This document shows positions 55,561 to 64,000 of a stretch of 64,000 nt of DNA, piece after piece. The notes below the pieces were generated by a model. That model had not been told where the DNA came from, ran no database searches, and saw only the letters and a program-made list of their open reading frames with translations. The stretch covers positions 15,831,689 to 15,895,688 of the forward strand of contig OX463852.1 of NCBI GenBank assembly GCA_949825065.1, written 5' to 3'. The DNA is from Odontocerum albicorne. Taxonomy: Eukaryota; Arthropoda; Insecta; Trichoptera; Odontoceridae. How positions within the stretch are numbered: position 1 is the stretch's first letter; each line of letters begins with the position of its first letter. A program made the position numbers and the translations under genes.

Positions 55561-55794
55561 TTTAAAGAAGCAAATGTAGTGTGCTATTTTCAAAATAAAG
55601 TAGATGTATATTTTATGTTTCATTTTATTTAGGTGTATATCAGATACACTAAGCTTTTGATTTATTGATACAAGGAAATAATTCCTTTCGCTAACGTAGG
55701 TATTAAATTCAATGCACAGAAATTTCCTTAGAATTTTATTCTTTTTTTTTTGTATTATGCAATAAAAAAGTTTTTTAATACTGAGCACTTCCTG

Positions 55795-55998
55795 ATGACC
55801 TTATTAGTAACACATTTACCCTACAACTCGAAAGTTGGAGATTCCATTTTCGTTGGCACATAAGTTTTTTAAACAAAGGTTCCAGTCTGGTTTTCACTTA
55901 AGGCATGTTTAATACTATTCTGGTTGGTTGAGAGATATTGACATTAGGAATAAACCCTCCAGGTTGAATTATATACAGCAAAAGTATAATACAATACA
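55795..55998 (+). repeat. SINE family A copy
   Basis: A degraded head (ACTCGAAAGTTGGAGATTCC) is followed by a good body: TTCCAGTCTGGTTTTCACTT, TGGTTGGTTGAGAGATATTG and ACCCTCCAGGTTGAATTATA, then AAGTATAATACAATACAA. Confidence 0.65.
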
Positions 55999-56329
55999 AT
56001 TGAAACATTTCGTAATTTCAATTCATATTAAATTTGTTGATTTTACAGTTAAGTTAATGAAAGTTATGCCTTAATTTTAATCAGGTCTACAGTGTATTTT
56101 AAATTTCAAATAAGGCTTCATAATTTAATTTCAAAAGCGTATATCTTTATCGAAATTAACAAGAATAACATATTTTTTGGCACCGTTTATTTGTGATGTT
56201 TTAAGAACACTTCTGAAAACATAACTCAAATTTGTTAATTTAAAAAGGATTTATACATTCACCTCATTTTTTATGACTAGCATGATTATTGATGTATGCG
56301 ATGGAGTGTCGAAGGAAACAAAGTTAATG

Positions 56330-57100
56330 GGACACTCAAATAAAAATTCTCGAACGGAAGTGTAATGTGCTAATACTATGGTTCACAAAATATATTGGTG
56401 ATAACTTTGACGAATTGGAATGAAACGTGGACGTTGAAAAAAAATGAACAAATATATAGGGCGAACTGAGGAGAATGTATAGCGTAACATTGATTGAGGA
56501 TAAATGTGTGACGTAATTTGTAATGCATTTATCCCCAATCACAAAATGAGCGACGATAAATATGATCCAGTGAGTGAGGTAACAATAAGAATGAAAAAAT
56601 AATATTGTTAGGTAGTTTGAACATGTATAGCGAATTGGTAATCAAAAGTTGAGAAAAAATATACATACGAGTATAATAGGTGTCGTCCAACATACCAAGA
56701 AAAACAAATTTTGCACTGAATTTTTTATAGAACGAAAGTGTTTAAGTCGGGTAAATCGAAAGGTTTATGCGACGATAAATATGATCCAGTGAGTGAGGTA
56801 ACAAGAATGAAAAAATAATATTGTTAGGTAGTTTGAACATGTATAGCGAATTGGTAATCAAAAGTTGAGAAAAAATATACATACGAGTATAATAGGTGTC
56901 GTCCAACATACCAAGAAAAACAAATTTTGCACTGAATTTTTTATAGAACGAAAGTGTTTAAGTCGGGTAAATCGAAAGGTTTATGTGAGAAGATGTATGA
57001 ATGTGGAATTAGCGAAATATGTATATCGTGATAGAATAGTTCAGCGCTCTGTCATATCTACCCTAACATATATATGGATTAACGGAATTCATTATATGTA
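56330..57100 (+). pseudogene. LINE ORF2 C-terminal relic with internal duplication
   Basis: Plus-strand sequence in shifting frames includes a post-palm part (NWNETWTLKKN...IYRAN), FEHV and RIGNQKLRKNIYI (the RWFGHVERMGNQRL region), KKNKFCTEFFIERKCLSR, and finally RCMNVELAKYVYRDRIV with RSVIST. A 219-bp segment of it is present twice in tandem (56551-56985), so two FEHV regions precede one tail. Confidence 0.7.
56551..56985 (+). repeat. Tandem duplication, 219 + 216 bp
   Basis: Unit 1 (56551-56769) and unit 2 (56770-56985) start CGACGATAAATATGATCCAG and end AAATCGAAAGGTTTATG. The only difference I see is a three-base loss (AACAATAAGAATG against AACAAGAATG). The near identity points to a recent event. 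Confidence 0.95.
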
Positions 57101-57119
57101 CTATCAATTCAATGTATTA

Positions 57120-57205
57120 AAAAAAATTGGTGCCAATGGGAATCGATCCATGATCTCCGGGCTAAAAGACAGATGTCTTACCAACTTGGCCACGGAGGCT
57201 GTGTC
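57120..57205 (-). repeat. SINE family A head
   Basis: On the minus strand: CCTCCGTGGCCAAGTTGGTA (box A), AGACATCTGTCTTTTAGCCC and GGAGATCATGGATCGATTCC (box B), CATTGG. It is directly attached to the LINE relic on its left. Box A and box B are both intact. Confidence 0.65.
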
Positions 57206-57209
57206 ATTA

Positions 57210-58430
57210 TATTAAATTGAATTGCAAAATTTTGATAGAATATTTTATAAATTATTCGTATAAACTAAATAATCAACCCGTTTCTGAATTAACATAAATT
57301 ATGCTTGAGGACAGTCAAAAAATTTATGTATGTCATAAAAATTTTTAAAAAAATTTACATCCGAAAAATCGAGTATTTTGCTCTTCCTAGAACTGCGTAA
57401 CATTTTCAGATTAAAAATAAATCAAATACATATACGTCGGATATAACAATATTCCAACAAATATTCACGAGGTAGTAAGTAACTACTCATATAAACATAC
57501 ATTACATCAATTTCTCAAATAAAAAACCAGATTAAACACAAAAGTATCGCCCCAACACATACTTTGTCAGCTGAACGTCAAAACTATAAAATCTTCTCTC
57601 GCCGCTAATATTTACTCGACATATCAGAACGTGGATAAAAACAAATAACAATTTATAATTGAATTATTACAACGTGCGGCCTCACTTTATTTACATAAAT
57701 GGAAAAAAAAAATCTATTATAAACAATAATGTAATGTTACTATTGGAGCGACATTTGTTTTTAGATTTTACTGTTTTTCCACTTCGGATAGATCTGAGTA
57801 ATTGTGATTATAATTCACTCTTGTAACAACGTAGTTTATAAACGTTTGCATTTAAAAAAACAACTTCAAAAAGTATTGTTTTTTTATGTCGGTAACTAAT
57901 AGAGTAGATCATAAAATGTGTGCAACTATATTCTTTATACAAACGTTTTAAATATCTCCACACATAAAACACATCCCAGATTATCGACTTAAACGGATCG
58001 TTAAAAAACCATTACAAAAACACGATTCACAAAGTTCATTGCCTTCCCGAAGCACAGAGTCTGTTGTGCTGGTAATCTAATCCATCTTAAATATTGATTA
58101 TCAGCGAGTTAAATCTTTAACCGGAATATTATTTATTCTACTCCGGTTGTATTGCTTGATGAATTGAACGAATTTTTGCAAAAAATATCCAACCAAGTCA
58201 AATGAATTTAAAAGAAAAATGTATTGTGGCTTGAATCTCTTTTGAGTTTATATCTTCCAATTGAACTATTTGTACGGGTTATTTAACTGCGGGATCACAA
58301 ATCTCTGACTATTCATTTTTTATAGCTCTATTTTATAATTTATGATAAATTAAATTTTTATGAAATTTAAGTTTTTTAACGCCGTTGGATAAATTTGAAT
58401 GAACAATTTTCAGAACTCTATTTTAGGACA
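57210..58430. other. AT-rich stretch, nothing recognised
   Basis: No supported feature. Confidence 0.35.
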
Positions 58431-58434
58431 ACCT

Positions 58435-58612
58435 TGCGGTTATATTGCTATATAGCAATCTCTTCCGACTAACCAGAAATATATTCAAAGTGGCCTCAAG
58501 TAAAAATCATACTGCAATTCATTTAAAAAAATCGGGTTCAACGAGAATCTAATCCGTAACCCCCAGGCTGAAAGACAGACGTCTTACTAACTAGAAAAAT
58601 AGCTTCGTTTAG
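58435..58612 (-). repeat. SINE family A copy
   Basis: On the minus strand: CTAGTTAGTAAGACGTCTGT, TTCAGCCTGGGGGTTACGGA, TTAGATTCTCGTTGAACCCG, then the body GCAGTATGATTTTTACTTG, CACTTTGAATATATTTCTGG and TTAGTCGGAAGAGATTGCTA. Confidence 0.65.
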
Positions 58613-58904
58613 AGATCGAAGTCATCAATGGCGGATAATACTGACGGTGAAAGAAAAAAAAAGTTTTTTTCTAAATGTTCGTACGAATGACATTAAACTT
58701 AAAGTTTCTCAATTTGTTAGCCACCGAAAATGATAAAACAACACTTGTTTCTTATATAAAACATGGTAAATTGTTAATTTTATACAGCGCTTAAAGTTTA
58801 TATCCCTTTATTCGTCCAAAATATGTCGCCAATGATTTGATTGCACATAAATGCACGACGCCGGGGTCTCCAAAATTATAATTAAGCTCCCATCTTGATT
58901 TCTC

Positions 58905-59015
58905 TTTGCGCGGGAAAGTTATTCGGCGGGAAATTATTATGGTAGCGTATTTAACGCTTCTCGTGGAAACTTTGAGCGCTTAGAAAACGGGGAAATTTCG
59001 GGTTTTCAAAGAGAG
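58905..59015. promoter_or_regulatory. Possible regulatory patch with paired E2F-like sites
   Basis: GCGGGAAA, the GCGSSAAA half of an E2F site, occurs at 58910-58917 and 58926-58933. A GGGGAAATTTC word that resembles a Rel/NF-kB site lies near 58992-59002. The segment is richer in G+C than its flanks and outside known repeats. No gene start is recognised nearby, so function is speculative. Confidence 0.25.
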
Positions 59016-59044
59016 AGAAAACATCCAAAGTTTCAAGTGGTAAT

Positions 59045-59125
59045 CAAGAACCAAGTCTGTACGATGTGGGTGAGGTTAGAAGAAGCAGGAATTACGTTTT
59101 GTGTATAGCCTTGGGCGCCATTTTA
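59045..59125 (+). pseudogene. LINE tail scrap
   Basis: TACGATGTGGGTGAGGTTAG then AAGAAGCAGGAATTACGTTT reads DVGEVRRSRNYVLC, matching MDVDEVEAMRVDRNYVLP at 51.9 kb. Confidence 0.4.
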
Positions 59126-59639
59126 AATGTACTGGTGAAGTATTTAGTACGCAATATTACGTTGATTATTGCGGAGTGCGTAGATGTTTTCCACATTACA
59201 TGAGAATTTTTGGTGAATATTGTTCATCGTTTCTTAAATATATACGAATGCCTATAATATAAATTGAATATACGATAAAAAAAAGCATTTATTACGCGAA
59301 CATTTACGTTCGAGGCAAAGGAATTTTATTTTGAATAAACCAATAAAAACAGGGATGGCTTGTTTGAATGAACTTCATTTATATATTGTTCAAATCGATT
59401 TTATAGATAACTTTTATTCATGTTATTTCCGTGATTTGTCGGAGCAGTAAATGCTTAAAGCATGCTTGAGGTTTAAATTCTTCTATTACATAAAATACAT
59501 TTTTCTATCTCTTAAATATGCTATTACAAATAATTGTGTAATTTTTCTTATATTTATTTACAATTCAGTTCAGATTGATTCCACCACCACCCACGCTGTT
59601 ACGGGGGACAAAATAAGCCCCATCCAGCGCGATCTACAC

Positions 59640-60110
59640 TAGAAAATTGAAATCTTCTTCATATTTATGGCACAACGTTACGTAATGTGAAAGAAGGACC
59701 TCCCCAAAGAGACTCCTTCTCCGGTGGTGACACATCTGAATGTAAAAAGAATAGTATTGACAACGGACTTCAGGTCCGACATCACGGAATGAGGAAAATG
59801 TATCGTTGCGCAGTAAATATACTTTAAAAGGGCTTAAAGTCTGAAGTTCAAACATCCCAGCAAGTTGCCTGTACGTTCATAAAGAAATCGAATTCGGCAC
59901 AAATATACTTTCACACCACTAGATCGGAGTAGCCAATCGGTCCGAAGATGATGAGTGATATCCAAATGTAAGGGTGAGTGGAGTTCCCTTCGGAAATTAT
60001 TAGTGGCGAAATATCTAAGTATGAAAAGAATCGTAACGACGGCGGACTTCAAGTCCGACATTAAGGGACATGTAAATGACTCGTAGTGCAGTAAATATAC
60101 GGCTTAGACC
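59640..60110. repeat. Dimeric repeat with conserved palindrome
   Basis: Two diverged units of about 280 bp share GAATGTAAAAAGAAT/AGTATGAAAAGAAT, GACAACGGACTTCAGGTCCG / GACGGCGGACTTCAAGTCCG and GTAGTGCAGTAAATATAC-like ends. The central CGGACTTCARGTCCG (about 59762-59776 and 60043-60057) is a near-perfect palindrome. Both units are open on the minus strand (73 and 75 codons). I do not recognise the family. Confidence 0.5.
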
Positions 60111-60189
60111 TTTTTTGCTATTATAGATATCTTGCCGAAGTAGGAACAATCTATATCTCTTTTACAATACTCAATCGGAAATGAATACT

Positions 60190-60720
60190 GTATTGTGTTA
60201 AAATGTATGTTTGGAACCTTTGGTACATACCCTTCTTTTGTATCTTGTCAATGACTCTATCAAGTCTAATGAAGTGTTCTGTCTATAGACCTTATATTTA
60301 AGACCGTTCTCAGCGAGAGCCGATTAGAAGATATCATTGTGTTGTATTATTCTATACTAGAATCCCCCTTTCGGATTGTGTTAATATTATGATTAGACTT
60401 GCATTGAAACTGTTGCAAGCACCTCATGCAAATGTTATTGCCCTTCATTTCATTACCTCTCCCTTGATTGTAATAAATTGTTTGGATATTATTTGCCCTG
60501 GAGGTTTGCCTTTATTGCTATCTTTGTTATCCCTTTCGTTGGGAATATCATGTTTATTATATAAAGGTGCATTAAATTTTCACCTATTTTATTTGTATTC
60601 AGCATTATTCTGTTGTTTATCTATGGATGTAACGAATAGTAATTAGTTAGGGGTGTATCTTTACGGACCAACAGCGTTGAAGCCTACAATAAAGTGTCAT
60701 TAAATCAAAAAGTATTAATG
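60190..60720 (+). other. Possible LTR-like segment, unrecognised
   Basis: A TATA-like CTTATATTTAAGACC (60290-60304) is followed by CTCAG, and far downstream CAATAAAGTG (60687-60696) could be a polyadenylation signal. An 85-codon hydrophobic frame (60389-60646) lies between. The layout could be an LTR or an old gene end, but no terminal repeats or protein motifs confirm it. Confidence 0.2.
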
Positions 60721-60999
60721 TTTTATCTTGCGTTTATACAAAACGCTCTAGCTCTTGATCGCAGAAGAAATAAAAAATAACTGCTTTATTTTATTTATTC
60801 TTGTGTGTACGCGTTTAAACATGCTTGTGGTTTTATTACTGAACAATAATTTCCAACCAACAGGCCCATCCTGGATACATTAAATTGTTTTAATTCATGA
60901 AAGATTTTATAAAAAATATGTATTCGAATTTTAATTAGAATGATTAATCTCCATTAATAATGGTGCACCTAGAGAAACCATACATATATTGTATGTTGT

Positions 61000-61240
61000 T
61001 TATAGTTAGGCATTAATATTGTGGAGGTTTCAAGACATTGTAATTTGTTTTTATCAAACACTGTTTATTCCACTTTTTGTAACAGTATAACTCTACCGGT
61101 TTCAAGGCTTTCACCTTTTCATCAGGGGTGTCTTGTTTGTGCTCCCATGATGATGAGGGGAAAGTGGTAGGGTTATGAAACCGGTAGGGTTATACCGTTA
61201 CAAAAAGTGGAATAAACAGTGTTTGATAAAATAAATTACA
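61000..61240. mobile_element. Penelope-like element end, fold-back copy E
   Basis: The left arm (61000-61129), read on the minus strand, runs from CCCCTGATGA through GAAACCGGTAGAG and the GGAATAAACAGTG block to TTGAAACCTCCAC...TTAATGCCTAAC. The right arm (61133-61240) runs plus-wise from GTTTGTGCTCCCATGATGAT through GAAACCGGTAGGG to AAATTACAA and lacks the tail. The right arm carries a small internal duplication, GGTAGGGTTAT, before GAAACC. Confidence 0.65.
61091..61128 (-). ncRNA. Hammerhead-ribozyme-like core, best stem II
   Basis: Minus strand: CCC (61128-61126), CTGATGA (61125-61119), A then AAGG-TGAAAG-CCTT, GAAA (61103-61100), CCGG, TA, GAG (61093-61091). Here stem II can form four pairs (AAGG/CCTT) with a six-base loop. 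Core 1 and core 2 are intact; inner stem I has two of three pairs. One extra A between core 1 and stem II, and the absence of the usual G-C first pair, are departures from the consensus. Confidence 0.35.
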
Positions 61241-61244
61241 AACT

Positions 61245-61545
61245 CTATTTTACATGGTGGAGGAACTTAAAAAAACACTGCTATTATTCTAAATGGCGAA
61301 AAAACTAAACGAAACTTTTATCATTTTAGCTGGTCAAAAAACTTATAACTAACTCTTTACTTTTATTCTAGATTTTGGAATAACTACAAAAAAACCGTTA
61401 TTTTTCCAGATGGTTGAATACCTTAAACATCTCTGTGCTGTTATTCTAGATAGTAAATAACCACAATAAACTCTATATTATAAGTCTAGTTCCTGGAATA
61501 ACTATAAAGTTCTCTGCTACTACTCTAGATGATGAAAAGTCCAAA
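61245..61545. repeat. Degenerate tandem repeat, about 40-bp unit, 7-8 copies
   Basis: Words like TATTCTAGAT-GTGGAATAAC and AACAAAACTCTGCTGTTATT recur about every 38-41 bases (anchors near 61250, 61289, 61327, 61369, 61407, 61448, 61483 and 61525). It starts directly at the end of PLE copy E. Confidence 0.7.
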
Positions 61546-61839
61546 ATATTTCTAACAAAATATAAAATATCATTTGTGATAAGTTAGTATTTTCCTCGTG
61601 TTCTAACGGTGTGCAATTTATCCAGACGTCCGTGTTTTGTGTATGTAATATAATATCTTTCTTAACTCTCGATATATGTTATCTCCATTCTAAATGCTAA
61701 CATTTTTTAATAACATGAAGACATGCACTTAGAGATAGTTAGATCATCTAGAACTAATGAATGAAAAACTACAAACAAATATATAGTACAAATGTTAGTG
61801 GACTGCGTGATAGAGGAAGCCTGAAGAATGTAAGGGGAA

Positions 61840-61975
61840 TGATATTTTGAAAGGAGGAAATCGAAATGTCAGAGAAATCGTAGGAGCTGTGTAAGAAAAT
61901 ATATATTGTAGATATAGAGGTTCTCTGTCCTCTATTCATTCCGATGGGGAATCGGCGTATAGGTATGTATAATAT
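61840..61975 (+). pseudogene. LINE tail-family relic
   Basis: TGAAAGGAGGAAATCGAAAT, TAGGAGCTGTGTAAGAAAAT, GGTTCTCTGTCCTCTATTCA and ATCGGCGTATAGGTATGTAT follow the family tail, with deletions in the VEEAK part. Confidence 0.5.
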
Positions 61976-62224
61976 GTAGTCTTAAATTCAAATCCAACTA
62001 TTTCTATTCGTACAGTATTTATTGTTTATTTTGTGTATGCTAGTTTAAATTATTAATTTTTATTTCCATATGAAAAAAAATCTTGTTGATTTTGGAAATG
62101 GAAAATGAAAACTTCACAGAAACTGCTGACGTGGTTTTTTGAACCCATCTTAACGCATTAAAAACGCTTTTGAATTTCCACGCACAGCGATATTTAACAT
62201 GTATAAATTAAAAAGATATATTAT

Positions 62225-62365
62225 CGTGTCGCTGCGCAGGACGTACGTCCGCAACAAAGCGACGAGATGTTATGTGGCCGCAAAACAGGGAACTGTCAAC
62301 AGGGGCGCTTATCTGTGGCACGCGCTACGCGTGCGGCCCGCGGGCCCTCGCCAGCCGCGGACCGC
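62225..62365. other. GC-rich patch
   Basis: This is a sharply GC-rich patch with many CpGs (CACGCGCTACGCGTGCGG, CCCGCGGGCCCTCGCC). It also holds GGGCGCTTATCTGTGGC, in which TTATCT and TGTGG resemble GATA- and Runt-factor sites. No open frame is recognised. It could be a conserved regulatory element or a transposon end. Confidence 0.35.
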
Positions 62366-62524
62366 TGATTTATGATACCTGGATGGGGAAAAGTTTAAAT
62401 CCAAAAACCGGAATCGTCCAAATATGTTTTATGTAGTGCGGAAAGTACTGATAACATAGTCGAGGGGTTGATTATTTTATTTGTGTTACGGTATAATTTG
62501 CGATGATAAATTCATTCCTTCGTA

Positions 62525-62640
62525 TAGTACCCCTTAAAATATCCGAATTGATGATGCGGACATAATAAAGAACGTGGCCTGGAGATAAAACTGTCTTTAT
62601 CCTAAGTTATCACTGAAGTAAGCAAATAATTTTCAGTTCA
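62525..62640 (+). repeat. Dispersed repeat D copy
   Basis: GTACCCCTTAAAATATCCGA, GATGCGGACATAATAAAGAA and CGTGGCCTGGAGATAAAACT match the units at 24.5 and 40.7 kb. It ends about 20 bases before the palindromic mariner. Confidence 0.5.
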
Positions 62641-62839
62641 CTATTTTATATGTCGGAAATATTAGGTGTTAACATATTGAAAGTTGTGTCCGTTTTTTTC
62701 CAAATTTAAAAATGAGCACCAAAAGTAAAACAAAATGGTTACGGTTATACGTCATTCGAAAGAAAATTTTCTGCTCTACAAGATATTGTATTTGCTTTTA
62801 CGTTATATATATTATTTTATTTGATTACAAGCCTTCAAA

Positions 62840-63102
62840 ATGAAATGTCAAGTAGACGAAAGTGAGCATTTTCGACACCTCCTTCTATTCGCGTTCAATC
62901 GAGGGAATAAAGCTGCCAAAGTTGCTCGCGATATTTGCAAAGTGTACGGTGAAGATGCTATGAGTTAAATGACAGCTCGTCGATGGTTTTTTGCGTTTCA
63001 AAGACGGTAATTTCGACCTGAAAGACATTAAGCGTTCCGGACAACCAGTGGACTTCAATGAGGATCGTTTAAACCATATTATTCATGAAGATCCCTTTCA
63101 AA
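62840..63102 (+). pseudogene. Mariner transposase N-terminus, left arm
   Basis: The frame starts MKCQVDESEHFRHLLLFAFN, then RGNKAAKVARDICKVYGEDA. A stop at 62966-62968 interrupts it, then TARRWFFAFQ, a +1 frame change, and FKDGNFDLKDIKRSGQPVDF, NEDRLNHIIHEDPFQT. This is the first helix-turn-helix of the mariner DNA-binding domain, the GRP-like linker (SGQP) and the start of the second HTH. The copy ends at the palindrome centre. Confidence 0.8.
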
Positions 63103-63463
63103 CATTTTTCATCATCATTTTCAAACCATTTTTCATCACCAGTAATGATGCGGTAAAGGAACCTTTGCTTGTGGTCACGCGTAGCTCGATGACGCGCGAG
63201 CAAACTAGCAGAAATTGTCGAACGTTGATTTTTGTTGTTTTCACTCAAAACATGTGGAACCCAAGCGCCGAACTTCTGGACTTTTCCCATTGATTTAAGA
63301 TGGCGGTATACAGTCATGCGACTACAATTCATCTGCTCAGCCAATTCTCTGGTGGTTTGAAAGGGATCTTCATGCATAATATGGTTTAAACGGTCCTTAT
63401 CGATGTCCACTGGAGGTGTCGAAAATGCTCACTTTCGTCTATTTGACATTTCATTTTGAAGGC
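63069..63463 (-). pseudogene. Mariner transposase fragment, right arm
   Basis: The minus strand starts again with the same first codons (near 63463, MKCQIDESEHFRHL). It then jumps by deletion of roughly 45-50 codons to VDIDKDRLNHIMHEDPFQTT and continues RELAEQMNCSRMTVYRHLKS, GKVQKFGAWVPHVLSENNKN, and RIITGDEKWFENDDEK, ending at the palindrome centre. The second HTH, the WVPHVL linker and the first catalytic motif (ITGDEKW) are present; the other two catalytic aspartates are absent. Confidence 0.8.
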
Positions 63464-63739
63464 TTGTAATCAAATAAAATAATACATGTAACGGAAAAAC
63501 AAACACAATATCTTGTAGAGCAGAAAATCTTCTTTTGAATGACGTATAACCTTAACCATTTTATTTTACTTTTGGTGCTCATTTTTAAATTGGAAAAAAA
63601 CGGACATCACTTATGTTAACACCCAATACTTAGACATGCTACCATACTCGTACAGGTCTTGCGCGTGCTAGTATTGTTACCAGATGAACTAGTCTTAAAC
63701 ATACTGAGTCCTTTTTTTTATTTCTTTTATGGAATTTAA

Positions 63740-63802
63740 CCCTTCGAAACATTCATTAGAGAGACCAGCATCTTACCAACTAGGCCGCGGAAATCGTTAA
63801 AA
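63740..63802 (-). repeat. SINE family A head fragment
   Basis: The minus strand reads TTTCCGCGGCCTAGTTGGTA then AGATGCTGGTCTCTC, box A of the SINE A head. Box B is not recognisable. Confidence 0.45.
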
Positions 63803-63804
63803 TG

Positions 63805-64000
63805 AATATAAACTATTATTTTATCAAAAACTTATATTTACAGGAATGTTTAATTAAATCGTTATATAATATTTGCTAATTAAATATTGCTCATTTCCAT
63901 TAAACGATATGCTTATTTTATTATTCAACGAGTAAAATATATATGAAATAAATTATTTCGTTTATTTAATGTTTATTTATACTCATAGTTAAATATGCCC
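63805..64000. other. AT-rich window end, nothing recognised
   Basis: No supported feature. Confidence 0.35.

Larger units (their letters stand above)
62662..63626. mobile_element. Palindromic mariner (two halves head to head), 965 bp
   Basis: The ends TTAGGTGTTAACAT at 62662 and ATGTTAACACCCAA at 63626 are flanked by TA (62660-62661, 63627-63628). The inverted similarity does not stop at ordinary TIR length. It runs more than 200 bp through the untranslated region into the first codons of the transposase on both arms. The left arm encodes the N-terminal part on the plus strand, and the right arm encodes N-terminal and middle parts on the minus strand. They meet near 63100. Confidence 0.85.

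Noticed and set aside
55266..55788. Protein genes over the pyrimidine-rich tract
   Set aside because: Frames are open on both strands because of low complexity; F/S-rich and K/R/E-rich peptides mirror the CT tract.

Overview
The window looks like insect nuclear DNA, strongly AT-rich by eye, with no host protein-coding gene that I can recognise. The case for an insect is indirect. It holds a mariner transposon with TA target duplications and a D,D34D transposase, many worn LINE fragments ending in insect-type RWFGHVERM-like segments, tRNA-headed SINEs, hAT-like and IS630/mariner-like deletion derivatives, and Penelope-like element (PLE) ends. A moth or butterfly is my guess, but the sequence alone does not settle it. 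No rRNA, CRISPR array, bacterial operon or functional tRNA gene was seen. The window is best read as intergenic or long-intron DNA filled with transposon relics.

Layout. 1-4.4 kb: an unrecognised GC-richer segment, a possible core promoter near 0.9 kb, LINE scraps, and two PLE copies arranged as fold-backs (2.3-2.5 and 3.76-4.38 kb). The second PLE copy keeps the C-terminal end of the PLE protein. 4.4-13.8 kb: SINEs, a LINE C-terminus carrying a strange palindromic insertion (6.86-6.94 kb), reverse-strand LINE fragments, a 45-bp minisatellite (9.74-10.07 kb), a small inverted-repeat element that has kept a transposase N-terminus (10.26-10.52 kb) and a 557-bp deletion derivative of a related transposon (12.31-12.86 kb). 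14-26 kb: mostly featureless AT-rich DNA with a few repeats and one plausible Inr+DPE promoter (17.77 kb). 26-31 kb: dense SINE/LINE insertions and an LTR-like segment. 32.5-35.4 kb: a hAT-like element, the best-preserved mobile element of the window (mariner, 33,533-34,461) and a GC-rich island. 36-48 kb: further SINE, LINE and PLE copies. 49.8-50.25 kb: a 71/76-bp tandem array. 51.5-57.2 kb: LINE and transposase relics, a hAT-like element and a tandemly duplicated LINE piece. 58-64 kb: a possible E2F-type regulatory patch, a dimeric repeat with a conserved palindrome, another PLE fold-back, a GC-rich patch and a palindromic mariner (62,662-63,626).

How the parts relate. Almost all recognisable coding information belongs to selfish elements, and almost all of it is broken. 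Only the catalytic part of the 33.5-kb mariner transposase is still open. The most interesting signals are three. PLE ends carry a hammerhead-ribozyme-like core (CTGATGA ... GAAA-CCGG-TA with CCC/GGG flanks). The same PLE ends recur as head-to-head fold-backs. The octamer TACTCGTA (or its complement) occurs 22 times by my reading, roughly ten times more than base composition predicts, and mostly outside any shared repeat.
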